Shown here: positions 1 through 6,861 of the stretch, piece by piece
How the letters are laid out: every line of letters begins with the position of its first letter
Position numbering within the stretch: position 1 is the first letter of the stretch
NCBI GenBank assembly: GCA_031280705.1
Contig: JAITGJ010000032.1
Location: forward strand, 1 to 14,621
Direction: 5' to 3'
From: Spirochaetaceae bacterium
Lineage (GTDB): Bacteria; Spirochaetota; Spirochaetia; Treponematales; Breznakiellaceae
Length of the DNA stretch: 14,621 nucleotides
Notes under the pieces: model-generated
Told to the model about the DNA's origin: nothing
What the model saw: only the letters and a program-made list of their open reading frames with translations
Database searches by the model: none
Position numbers and translations under genes: made by a program

Positions 1-200
1 AACCGGCAATTATCATATTGACATCAAAAAATTCTGAAAAGATATAATTCTTTACAATATAAAGAGTTACGGAATATTTGCATCATAAAAGATCTTAATG
101 ACTATTGCCGGGTCAGTAATTTGTATGTTCCCGCCTGCCGGCTGTGAAAATGCGGTTTTGGGACAGTTCGTCTATTGGGTATCCGCATGATGGGCAGGCA
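1..200. other. Intergenic region, no gene seen
   Basis: This is the stretch downstream of the EFR1-type gene up to the window edge. The first 113 bp are A+T-rich, and their two ends resemble an inverted repeat (positions 1-16 against the reverse complement of 98-113, 13 of 16 matching around CCGGCAAT). That could mark a small non-autonomous element, but the left boundary is the window edge, so it may be chance. I see no RNA gene, no convincing intrinsic terminator and no credible reading frame. The plus-strand frame that opens at 144 is a shadow of the ferredoxin gene. Confidence 0.4.
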
Positions 201-965
201 CTAAATAACCTTGTTTGCGTTTATTATTTCCAGCAGTTTTATCCGGGGATTTCTGAACCGTTTTTCGCTTTTTTCGTTTTTAAGGTGAATGGCGTTTTGG
301 GGGCAGAGATGAATACAGGCAAGACAAAATTCGCAGTTGTGCCGGTAGTCAGGTTTTCCGGTTCCGGCGATATTTCCCGCAGGGCAGACATTGCGGCAGG
401 TTCCACAGGCATTGCACAGATCATTCACCAGGAAATTTTTGTCGCGCCTGTTCATCGCCTTTTTGTTTCCCCACACCGCCGAGGCGCCGCCTGAAATAAA
501 CTTTTGAAACCCCGTATGGCCTTTCAAAAAGTGTTTTTGCTCCTTTAGGTCTTGTGCAATTTCATTTATTTTATTTTCGATATGTTCATCTTTGTTCATG
601 CCCAACTGGGCGGAAATTTCAAAAAACGGGAGATAATTATCAACCATTTGGATTTCGTTTCCATAATTCAGATGAACGCCCCGCTTTTCAAGCAGTTTTT
701 TCATGTGAGTAAGCGCCGCCAGGGAAACATTTCCAAAGGTCATGATTGAAAAAACATAGTCCGCACGGATGACTGCTTTCTCCAGATAGTCCTTCACCAT
801 GTTCGGCACGGTAAATCCATAAACCGGACAAATAATTCCGGCGACGTCATCGGTAATTTCATAGATGCCGTTCTTGTACATCTGTGGAATGGACAATAAT
901 TCCCCGCCAAGCCTTTGGGCGATATAAAGACTGTTCCCGGTCGCGGAAAAATATAGTATTTTCAC
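201..965 (-). CDS. EFR1-family flavodoxin/ferredoxin fusion protein
   Basis: A 254-residue cytosolic redox protein. The N-terminus holds a flavodoxin-like FMN-binding signature (FSATGNS, residues 6-12). The C-terminus holds two bacterial ferredoxin motifs: C184-x2-C187-x2-C190-x3-C194 and C211-x2-C214-x2-C217-x3-C221, each able to bind a 4Fe-4S cluster. This flavodoxin-plus-two-cluster order is that of the EFR1 family in anaerobes, which is thought to carry electrons; its partners are unknown. I chose the GTG start at 965 because GGAGGG lies six bases upstream and the flavodoxin fold begins right there. The frame is open further upstream to 1145, but that part looks non-coding and contains the promoter. 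It is monocistronic here, with no obvious redox partner in the window. Confidence 0.85.
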   Translation of the reverse strand: MKILYFSATGNSLYIAQRLGGELLSIPQMYKNGIYEITDDVAGIICPVYGFTVPNMVKDYLEKAVIRADYVFSIMTFGNVSLAALTHMKKLLEKRGVHLNYGNEIQMVDNYLPFFEISAQLGMNKDEHIENKINEIAQDLKEQKHFLKGHTGFQKFISGGASAVWGNKKAMNRRDKNFLVNDLCNACGTCRNVCPAGNIAGTGKPDYRHNCEFCLACIHLCPQNAIHLKNEKSEKRFRNPRIKLLEIINANKVI

Positions 966-1021
966 AAAATTCCCTCCACGGTCTGTGCCTGCGGTATTCA
1001 TCATCCTTTCCGGGCTTCCGG

Positions 1022-1051
1022 AGCATATCACAGCGGGAACGGCCCTGTCAA
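1022..1051 (-). promoter_or_regulatory. Sigma-70-type promoter for the EFR1-type gene
   Basis: On the minus strand a perfect -35 TTGACA (1046-1051) is followed after 18 bp by TATGCT (1022-1027), preceded by TG-A, an extended -10 feature. Transcription would start about 50 bases before the GTG start. The region from 966 to 1134 holds no other gene I can support. Confidence 0.6.
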
Positions 1052-1110
1052 TACTCGCGCCGCTTTTATGTTCCGATATTTCGTGGGCGGCTGGTGGAGG
1101 CTCATGTACC

Positions 1111-1149
1111 CGTTTTGTGAAATAACCAACCGGGTTAGTGAACAAGTCT
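1111..1149. repeat. Palindromic repeat, left end of the lipoprotein cassette
   Basis: Positions 1121-1149 match the reverse complement of 1652-1680 at 28 of 29 bases, and the match continues three bases inward (ATT). The core reads AACCGGGTTAGTGAACAAG. The outer arm (1111-1120) is a degraded version of the palindrome that is perfect at the other end. The last four codons and the stop of the lipoprotein gene (R-L-V-H-stop, 1135-1149) are encoded inside this repeat. Confidence 0.8.
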
Positions 1150-1602
1150 ATTATATATTTTATAATGATTTATTAAATATTCTTTTATATAATTTAAAGG
1201 TAATTTAATATCTCCAAATTCATTTCCAATTAAATCGAATAGGTAAGAATCAAATATTTCCTTGGATGAATAGAATAAATCCCTGGATTCATAAGAAAAT
1301 TTATCAATATAATTTAGATGGTTTTCATAGTATATTTCTTTTCCAATTTTATCTTCTTTTAGAATGGCAATTAAATAATCAATCCTGGAATTAAAGAAAT
1401 CCCTTTGATCATTTAATAAATATAAGGCCTCTATTCCTTTAAAATGATTTTTTGAACTAATTTCATCCTTGTTTTTATTCAAAAAGTTAATTATATCGTC
1501 ATAATTATTTTCAATAATCGTTTCATTGTTATTTTTTACACAAGATAATATGGTAAACAATAAAAAAAATGAAAACAAAATTGTTTTGGATGCTTTAGTC
1601 AT
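1135..1602 (-). CDS. Small A+T-rich putative lipoprotein, function unknown
   Basis: A 155-residue protein with a type II signal: K3-K6 basic start, a hydrophobic stretch at residues 8-19, and a lipobox I18-L19-S20-C21. The predicted mature form is about 135 residues, anchored by lipid at C21. The mature part is rich in Asn, Lys, Ile, Tyr and Asp and seems mostly helical; I recognise no domain. ATG at 1602 is chosen because GGAG lies five bases upstream and the signal peptide starts there; an upstream in-frame start at 1650 would overlap the promoter. The gene is visibly far more A+T-rich than everything around it, has a perfect promoter and sits between inverted repeats, which suggests horizontal gain. 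The role is unknown. Confidence 0.75.
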   Translation of the reverse strand: MTKASKTILFSFFLLFTILSCVKNNNETIIENNYDDIINFLNKNKDEISSKNHFKGIEALYLLNDQRDFFNSRIDYLIAILKEDKIGKEIYYENHLNYIDKFSYESRDLFYSSKEIFDSYLFDLIGNEFGDIKLPLNYIKEYLINHYKIYNRLVH

Positions 1603-1621
1603 AATTTCTCCATATGAGTAA

Positions 1622-1650
1622 ATTATAATCCAATTATTTCTTTTTGTCAA
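1622..1650 (-). promoter_or_regulatory. Perfect consensus promoter of the lipoprotein gene
   Basis: On the minus strand TTGACA (1645-1650), a 17-bp spacer and TATAAT (1622-1627) match the sigma-70 consensus at all twelve positions. The -35 box begins two bases inside the inner edge of the right-hand inverted repeat, so the promoter travels with the cassette. The predicted leader is only about a dozen bases, ending in GGAG before the ATG at 1602. Confidence 0.85.
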
Positions 1651-1651
1651 T

Positions 1652-1690
1652 AGACTTGTTCAATAACCCGGTTGGTTATTGAACAAGTCT
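1652..1690. repeat. Perfect 39-bp palindrome, right end of the cassette
   Basis: Arms of 17 bp (1652-1668 and 1674-1690) are exactly complementary around a 5-base loop, CGGTT. The arm reads AGACTTGTTCAATAACC. The inner 29 bp are the inverted copy of the repeat at 1121-1149. Confidence 0.9.
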
Positions 1691-1736
1691 TGCAATTTCT
1701 CGCCCCGGCGCTACGCTTTGGGGCTGCGAAATTGCA
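1691..1736. repeat. Imperfect hairpin directly abutting the cassette palindrome
   Basis: TGCAATTTC (1691-1699) pairs with GAAATTGCA (1728-1736). The pairing continues inward through CGCCCC / GGGG-CTGCG with a small bulge and a loop around GGCGCTACGCTTT. It starts on the base after the 39-bp palindrome ends. Confidence 0.7.
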
Positions 1737-1747
1737 TTTTTGGCGGA

Positions 1748-1779
1748 AGTTGTTTAGAAACTGAGGTTTCTAAACAACT
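1748..1779. repeat. Perfect 14-bp stem hairpin with TGAG loop
   Basis: AGTTGTTTAGAAAC (1748-1761) and GTTTCTAAACAACT (1766-1779) are exact reverse complements around TGAG. There is no U-rich tail on either strand long enough for a clear intrinsic terminator, although TAATATTTTT follows on the plus strand. Confidence 0.8.
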
Positions 1780-1881
1780 CTAATATTTTTCTGACTTTTC
1801 AAAAGTAATGGCACGCAACTTTGCTGTTTCCGCGTCTTCATTTGTTTTTTATCCTTTCAAATTGATTATGTCAATGGACTT

Positions 1882-1901
1882 GCCCGGGAATCCGGCCGGG
1901 C
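1882..1901 (-). terminator. Weak hairpin downstream of the ABC operon
   Basis: On the minus strand GCCCGG and CCGGGC can pair around an 8-base loop, 28 bases past the stop of the last ABC gene. No T-run follows, so intrinsic termination is doubtful. Confidence 0.25.
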
Positions 1902-1928
1902 GCGGGTTATATGCGGCAGGGCTAATGG

Positions 1929-4055
1929 TCATGATTTCTCTATCCGCTCATATTGAAGACGATAGAGTTGGGCATAGAGGCCATCCTGTACGATAAGCTC
2001 ATCATGGCGGCCCTGTTCGGCAATACGCCCGTCCGACAGAACAAGAATTTTGTTTGCGTCGCGTATCGTGGAGAGCCGGTGGGCAATCACGATGGAAGTA
2101 CGCCCGGCGAGCACCCGCCGCATGCCAAGCTGGATCAACCGCTCTGTTTCGGTGTCGATGGAGCTTGTTGCCTCATCAAGAATGACCACTGCGGGGTTGT
2201 GGGCAATGACGCGGGCAAAACTGATAAGCTGCCGCTGACCGCCTGATATATTGGCGGCTCCTTCGGAAAGTACCGTGCGATAGCCATCGGAAAGGCGGGA
2301 AATAAATTCATGGGCGTGGACCGCCCGTGCGGCTTCCTCAATTTGTTCCTCTGTAAGCTCAAGGCCAAGGCTGATATTCTCCGCAACCGTACCGGAAAAA
2401 AGAAACACGTCCTGCAGTACCGGCAGTACGGAACGGCGCAGTTCGGCAAGGGGGATTTCCGGAAGGGAAACGCCGTCAATAGTTATTTTTCCCGTGTCAA
2501 TATCCCAAAGGCGGGCAAGCACGTTCGTAATGGTTGTTTTTCCTGCGCCGGTATAACCCACAATAGCCGCCATCTCTCCAGCGCGGACAGAAAAATCCAT
2601 TCCTTTGAGTACCTCTTCTCCCGCCTTGTAGGAAAAATGCACATTATGAAAATCAATATTGCCGCGCACGTTTCCCTCAATGGAAACAGTACCGCTGTCG
2701 GCAATGGGTTCATCGGTATCGAGCAGTTTAAACACCCGCTCGCCCCCGGCCATGGCGGACTGAAGCATGGTGTAGCGTTCCGCTATTTCCATAACCGGAC
2801 CGTAAAACATACCCGCAAGATTGACAAATGCGATAAGCACGCCGAGGGAAAGGGAAAGATTCAGAATCATGGCGGCGCCCGCCGTGAGTATAACTGCGGT
2901 CGTAACAGTAGAAAATTGTTCAACCAGGGGGCGAAACACGGCGAAGACATGCATTTCTCCCAGGTTTGCCGCGAGCAGTTCCCGGTTCCGTTCGTGAAAT
3001 TCCCTGCGGCTTCTCTTTTCGCCCCGGAAAAGCTGAACCACCTGCATCCCCACAAGGCGTTCCGAAAGGTAGGAATTTACCTGCGACGAGGCGGTTCGCT
3101 GGCGGCGGAACGCATCGCGGGCCTTTACGCGGCTTATGGCGGTTACGATCAGTACCGGCGGCAGCGTAACCAGCGCGGCCAGGGCAAGGCGCGGCGAAAG
3201 GAAAAACAGCGTGATAAGTACGCCGATCATGAGGGAAATATCCTTCAAAAAAGCGACAAGCACATTGCTGAAAAATTCATCGAGCGTTTCTACATCACCG
3301 GTAAGCCGCGTAACGATGCGCCCCACCGGATGCCTGGAGAGAAAACTGGTGCTCTGGTACAGAGTTTTCCTGAAAAGTTCAAGGCGCAGATCCTTCATAA
3401 CCCGCTGGGCGACAAGATTTGTTGTCCAGGTCTGGGTAAAACTCGCGGCAAAAACAAGAATCAGCACCAGGACCAAAACAAGCGCGACAGAGGCAATGCG
3501 CGCACTGTCCCGGCCGCGCACGCGCATAATTTCATTCAGGGGAAGAGCATAGAGATCCCGGCTCCGGATCGCTGCGGCGGTTTCCGTCATGATAAAAATA
3601 TCCCTGCGCGATCCGGCAAGATCACGCGCGGGATCATCGTCTCTCAGCAGAAACGCGTACCAGAAATTACTGTCGATAACGCCCGCGCGGCGGAGTTCTT
3701 CCTCGATATTTCCCGGGATTTTTGTTTTCTGGTTTTGCGGAATAAATACCATGTCATCAATGGCGATGGCTTCCCGGCGGGCGGAAAGTTCCGCAAGACC
3801 GCGTGCGGCGGCGGCAGACAGGCTGCCACCGTCCTCCTGTCCGGGACACAGCGCCAGAAAACGGGAAAGAATGGCTCCGTCTATAATGCGCTGCTCCATG
3901 ACGGGAATTAAAAGTTCTCCGGCGGTAGCAATGACAAGCGCACAAATCATAAAAAAAATCAGCAGCTTATAGGGTTTCGCGTAGGAAAGAATGCGGGAAA
4001 AAATAACGCGATCATATCCTTTTACAATTTCATCGGTCTCAAAATAATCAGCCAT
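1929..4055 (-). CDS. ABC exporter half-transporter, catalytically intact subunit
   Basis: A 708-residue type IV (type I exporter) ABC half-transporter: six membrane helices followed by one nucleotide-binding domain. The NBD shows Walker A GYTGAGKT (500-507), Q548, signature ISGGQ (603-607), Walker B VVILDE with catalytic E628, and switch H659. It is about 100 residues longer than usual because of a 130-residue hydrophilic insert between helix 1 (about 33-55) and helix 2 (about 188-206), which should lie outside the membrane. The ATG at 4055 is preceded by a strong GGAGGAGG and overlaps the end of the upstream ABC gene by 8 nt. With that subunit it should form a heterodimer of the LmrCD/BmrCD/TM287-288 kind, exporting an unknown substrate (drug, lipid or peptide). 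The substrate cannot be read from sequence. Confidence 0.9.
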   Translation of the reverse strand: MADYFETDEIVKGYDRVIFSRILSYAKPYKLLIFFMICALVIATAGELLIPVMEQRIIDGAILSRFLALCPGQEDGGSLSAAAARGLAELSARREAIAIDDMVFIPQNQKTKIPGNIEEELRRAGVIDSNFWYAFLLRDDDPARDLAGSRRDIFIMTETAAAIRSRDLYALPLNEIMRVRGRDSARIASVALVLVLVLILVFAASFTQTWTTNLVAQRVMKDLRLELFRKTLYQSTSFLSRHPVGRIVTRLTGDVETLDEFFSNVLVAFLKDISLMIGVLITLFFLSPRLALAALVTLPPVLIVTAISRVKARDAFRRQRTASSQVNSYLSERLVGMQVVQLFRGEKRSRREFHERNRELLAANLGEMHVFAVFRPLVEQFSTVTTAVILTAGAAMILNLSLSLGVLIAFVNLAGMFYGPVMEIAERYTMLQSAMAGGERVFKLLDTDEPIADSGTVSIEGNVRGNIDFHNVHFSYKAGEEVLKGMDFSVRAGEMAAIVGYTGAGKTTITNVLARLWDIDTGKITIDGVSLPEIPLAELRRSVLPVLQDVFLFSGTVAENISLGLELTEEQIEEAARAVHAHEFISRLSDGYRTVLSEGAANISGGQRQLISFARVIAHNPAVVILDEATSSIDTETERLIQLGMRRVLAGRTSIVIAHRLSTIRDANKILVLSDGRIAEQGRHDELIVQDGLYAQLYRLQYERIEKS

Positions 4056-6066
4056 GACGGACCTCCTCCGCTTCTCCGTCTGGCGCGCTTTTTTCATGCC
4101 GCTGAAGCGACGCCATCCGCGCGAAAAATCCGTTTCCCCGGGCAAGATCGCCGGGCTTCCCGTCTTCGGTTATCCGCCCTTTTTCAAGAACAATAACCCG
4201 GTCTGCATGCATCAGGGTAGAAATACGGTGCGACACCATAATAGTAATTCCGCCGCCGCCTGCTTCCCGCCGTTCCCGGCGTTCCGCGGCAAGAAAGCGG
4301 ACAATGCGCCGCTCTGTTTCCGCGTCCACTGCGGAAAGGGCATCGTCAAGAACAAGGATGCGGGGCGCAAGGGCAAGCGCGCGCGCAATGGCGGTCCGCT
4401 GTTACTGCCCGCCCGACAGGGTCAGGCCCCGCTCGCCGATAAGGGTGTCAAAACCCCGGGAAAACTGCGGCAGATCCTGATCGATAGCGGAAAAACGCGC
4501 CGCTTTTGCAATAAGGTGAGACTGGTCCACAATGTCTGATGGTGAAGCATCTGTTCCGGAAACGCGCGGCTGTGCGGGACTCCGGCCAAAAAACCAGCGG
4601 CGTCTGTTCTGCGCCCGCCGGTTTTTGAACAGGTCGCCTTTACCGGCATCATCTTCATGGCCATCATCGCCGGCAGCAACAGTATCGCTGTTCTCTCCCG
4701 AAGCAGAAAGGCCGTAGCCGATATTGTTTTTGATGGAATCTGAAAAAAGATAGCTGTCCTGTGGGGCAACGCCAAAAATCCCCCGCAGTTCTTCAAGGTT
4801 CCACGACGCGGAAGGAATGCCGTAAATCCTTACCGTGTCTTCGGGAGGATCCGCCATGCGTGTCAGTATTTTTATCAGGGTGGACTTTCCCGATCCGGTG
4901 GGGCCCAAAATGCCCAGCATGACGCCGTCCGCCACAGAAAGATCGATGTCCGCAAGCACGGGTTTTCCCTGCTCCCACGCAAAGGAAAGTCCGCGTATTT
5001 CTATCGCGTTTTCCCCGGCGTTGTCTTTAGGCATACCGGGAGACAGCGCCTGTTCGAACAAGGGGCGGCGCGCTTCCGCCGGATTTTTAATTGACGATTC
5101 GGCGCAAAGAATTTCGTTAATCCGGCCCAGGCTTACCGCGCCGCGCCGTATCATATTTACCATAAAACCCGCGCCCATGAGCGGCCAAATCAGCATCTGA
5201 ATATAACTGAAAAGGCTTACCAGTTCGCCGGCGCTCATGAGGCCCAGCACGACGCGCCGTCCACCCACTGCGATGAGTATGACGGTTGAGATTTGCGCCA
5301 GGAAATTGACGAGGGGGAAAAATATGCCGAATACCCGTGTCAGCGACATGTTCACTTTCCGGTAACTGTCGTTATCGCGGGTGAACCTTTGGGTAAACCA
5401 CCACTCCTTTACAAAACTTTTTACCACCCGGATGCCCGCGAATGTTTCCTGCGCCGTATCGCTCATGTCGGACCATGCCCTGTTTGCCCGTTCAAACAGC
5501 CTGCCGGTCATTTTTGATGACAGTAAAATCAACAGCGTGATGGGGACCAGGGGAATAACGGCAAGGCCCGCGGCCCCGGCGTCCTGCACAAAAATGATAA
5601 CCAGGATTGCGAGCGCCATGACGGTGCCGTCAACCATGGTAACAAGCCCCATGCCGATGGCGTTCCGCACCTGTCCAAGATCGTTGGTAGAGCGCGCCAT
5701 GAGATCGCCGATTTTATTTTTCTGATAGAAATCCCAGGATAGAACAAGCAGGTGATCAAAAATATTTTCCCGTATTTCCGCCTCAATGCGGCGGGCGGAA
5801 CCGTAAATAAAATACCGCCAGAGAAAACGGCCCAGGCTGATTACCGCCATGCCTCCCACCATCGCCAGGGCAAGCACCATGACATCGCGGAGAATGAAAC
5901 TGCCGCCTGAAACAAGATCAACTGCCCGGCGCATAATCTGGGGGATCAACACCTGGGCGCCGTCCACAACAAGCAGACAGAAAAATCCCACGGTGTAGCG
6001 TAACCGGTAGCGGCGCATATAGGGGAATATGATTTTGTAAACCGAAAGAGAATAATTTTCTTCCAT
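4048..6066 (-). pseudogene. ABC exporter half-transporter interrupted by in-frame TAA
   Basis: A membrane domain (about residues 1-320) and NBD of an ABC exporter, 672 codons overall. Walker A GPTGSGKS (388-395) and Q436 are present. The signature LSGGQ (550-554) is followed by TAA at codon 555 (4402-4404), then continues in the same frame with QRTAIARAL, Walker B ILVLDD (570-575), D581 and switch H613. The codon lost is the one that is normally Lys or Arg in LSGGQ-K/R-QR. Walker B ends in D575 instead of Glu, so this is the degenerate subunit of a heterodimer. A charged insert of about 55 residues (456-510) lies in the NBD helical region. The ATG at 6066 is three bases past the previous stop, with no good ribosome binding site, implying coupled translation. 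If the TAA is real, the subunit is truncated at 554 residues and dead unless read through; a sequencing error is the simplest alternative. Confidence 0.8.
4402..4404 (-). other. In-frame ochre codon within ABC signature
   Basis: The minus strand reads GGC GGG CAG TAA CAG CGG ACC. The frame is intact on both sides and both sides are conserved, so a single substitution (for example AAA or CAA to TAA) explains it, and no indel is needed. Confidence 0.85.
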
Positions 6067-6069
6067 GAT

Positions 6070-6861
6070 CTAATTTTTTCCGAACGGCGGCTGCTTCCTG
6101 AGACGCGCATCCTGGGTGAATTTCGCTGTCCAGGCATCAATCGTTTTTTTAAGTTCTTCCGCTTCACCGCGTTCTCCCAACGCAATGTACATACGCCGCA
6201 GGGCGTTCAAAAAATCAATGGCGCGCCGGAAATCTCCCGAATTTTGCGTGGAAAGTTCATACCGTTCCCGGTAGCGGGCCGCCGCCTGCATGAACAGCTT
6301 TTTCATCATTCTGACATGAAAAACGGTCGCCGCATATTCGCCGGCGCGGGGGTCCATATTCGCGGCAAGATTACGGAGATCAAGGATATTCCGCGTGATG
6401 GCGGCGAGCCGTCCCTCGAAATCAACAAACGACCACTTCCATCTGTTGTTTTCGCCGAAGGCATGTTGAAGCAGTGAAAGCGCGAGTCCCATCCGGCAGA
6501 CAAGGCCATAGCGTTCTTCGGCGCTGATGCCCTGGAGCGCGGCCAGCCGGGTATCCAGATCGGAAAACGGCACATCTACCCAGCTCGTTACCACCTCTTC
6601 CATATATTGAAGGCTTTTGGTAAACGCCTTCCGCGCTTCATTCAGGCAGTCCTCGTTTATCCGTTCATGGAAAAACAAAAACAGGCTGTTTTCCACAATG
6701 TAGCAAGAAGCAAGATCGAGCATAAGACCGGCGAGATCAAGCCGCGCCGCCGCGAGCGCACGGGGCTCGGAAGGCAGACGGGAAAGGACTTCCGTTTCAC
6801 GGGCGAGCAGGGACGCCGCCCGTGCGGTACAGAACGCCCGCGTTTCAGAATGACCGGTCAT
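6070..6861 (-). CDS. Conserved-looking helical protein, function unknown
   Basis: A 263-residue protein that I do not recognise. It has no signal peptide or membrane helix and appears almost wholly alpha-helical, with charged amphipathic stretches such as residues 75-92 and 150-200. This resembles a TPR-like or helical-bundle scaffold, but no clear repeat can be counted. It ends in a basic, proline-containing tail. The ATG at 6861 follows a GGGGA about five bases upstream and overlaps the recN end by 17 nt; it ends three bases before the first ABC gene, so it is translated within the operon. The longer open frame upstream (to 7176) is antisense-like shadow of recN. Codon composition matches its neighbours. 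Its position between recN and a transporter gives no firm hint of function. Confidence 0.7.
   Translation of the reverse strand: MTGHSETRAFCTARAASLLARETEVLSRLPSEPRALAAARLDLAGLMLDLASCYIVENSLFLFFHERINEDCLNEARKAFTKSLQYMEEVVTSWVDVPFSDLDTRLAALQGISAEERYGLVCRMGLALSLLQHAFGENNRWKWSFVDFEGRLAAITRNILDLRNLAANMDPRAGEYAATVFHVRMMKKLFMQAAARYRERYELSTQNSGDFRRAIDFLNALRRMYIALGERGEAEELKKTIDAWTAKFTQDARLRKQPPFGKN

Larger units (their letters stand above)
1121..1690. mobile_element. Putative mobile cassette carrying a lipoprotein gene
   Basis: A unit of about 560-570 bp bounded by 29-bp inverted repeats (1121-1149 and 1652-1680, one mismatch). It contains a single A+T-rich gene with its own consensus promoter, and the gene ends within one repeat. 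There is no transposase, so it would have to be moved in trans. I see no clear target duplication outside the repeats. The repeat does not fit the canonical integron attC core (RYYYAAC...GTTRRRY), so an integron cassette is unlikely. The composition contrast with both neighbours supports acquisition from elsewhere. Mobility itself is inferred. Confidence 0.5.
1603..1928. other. Intergenic nest of hairpins, no gene seen
   Basis: This 326-bp stretch lies between the ABC operon's last gene and the lipoprotein gene. It holds the lipoprotein promoter, then three back-to-back hairpins (1652-1690, 1691-1736, 1748-1779), a small palindrome ACTTTTCAAAAGT (1794-1806), and a weak GC hairpin at 1882-1901 just past the ABC stop codon. 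I find no convincing gene; short frames here have no ribosome binding site or recognisable product. Confidence 0.6.

Noticed and set aside
144..494. Plus-strand frame of 116 codons opposite the ferredoxin gene
   Set aside because: It is antisense to the two cysteine motifs of the EFR1-type gene, has no ribosome binding site and no recognisable product.
966..1145. N-terminal extension of the EFR1-type protein to an upstream ATG
   Set aside because: The extension covers a good promoter and part of the cassette repeat, and the GTG at 965 has a GGAGGG site and the right fold boundary.
1121..1690. Integron attC sites flanking the lipoprotein cassette
   Set aside because: The repeats are palindromic and of suitable size, but neither end fits the RYYYAAC / GTTRRRY core motifs.
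2310..3911. Plus-strand open frame of 533 codons opposite the second ABC gene
   Set aside because: Its length comes from high G+C on the complementary strand; the product is low-complexity and basic, while the minus strand has every ABC motif.
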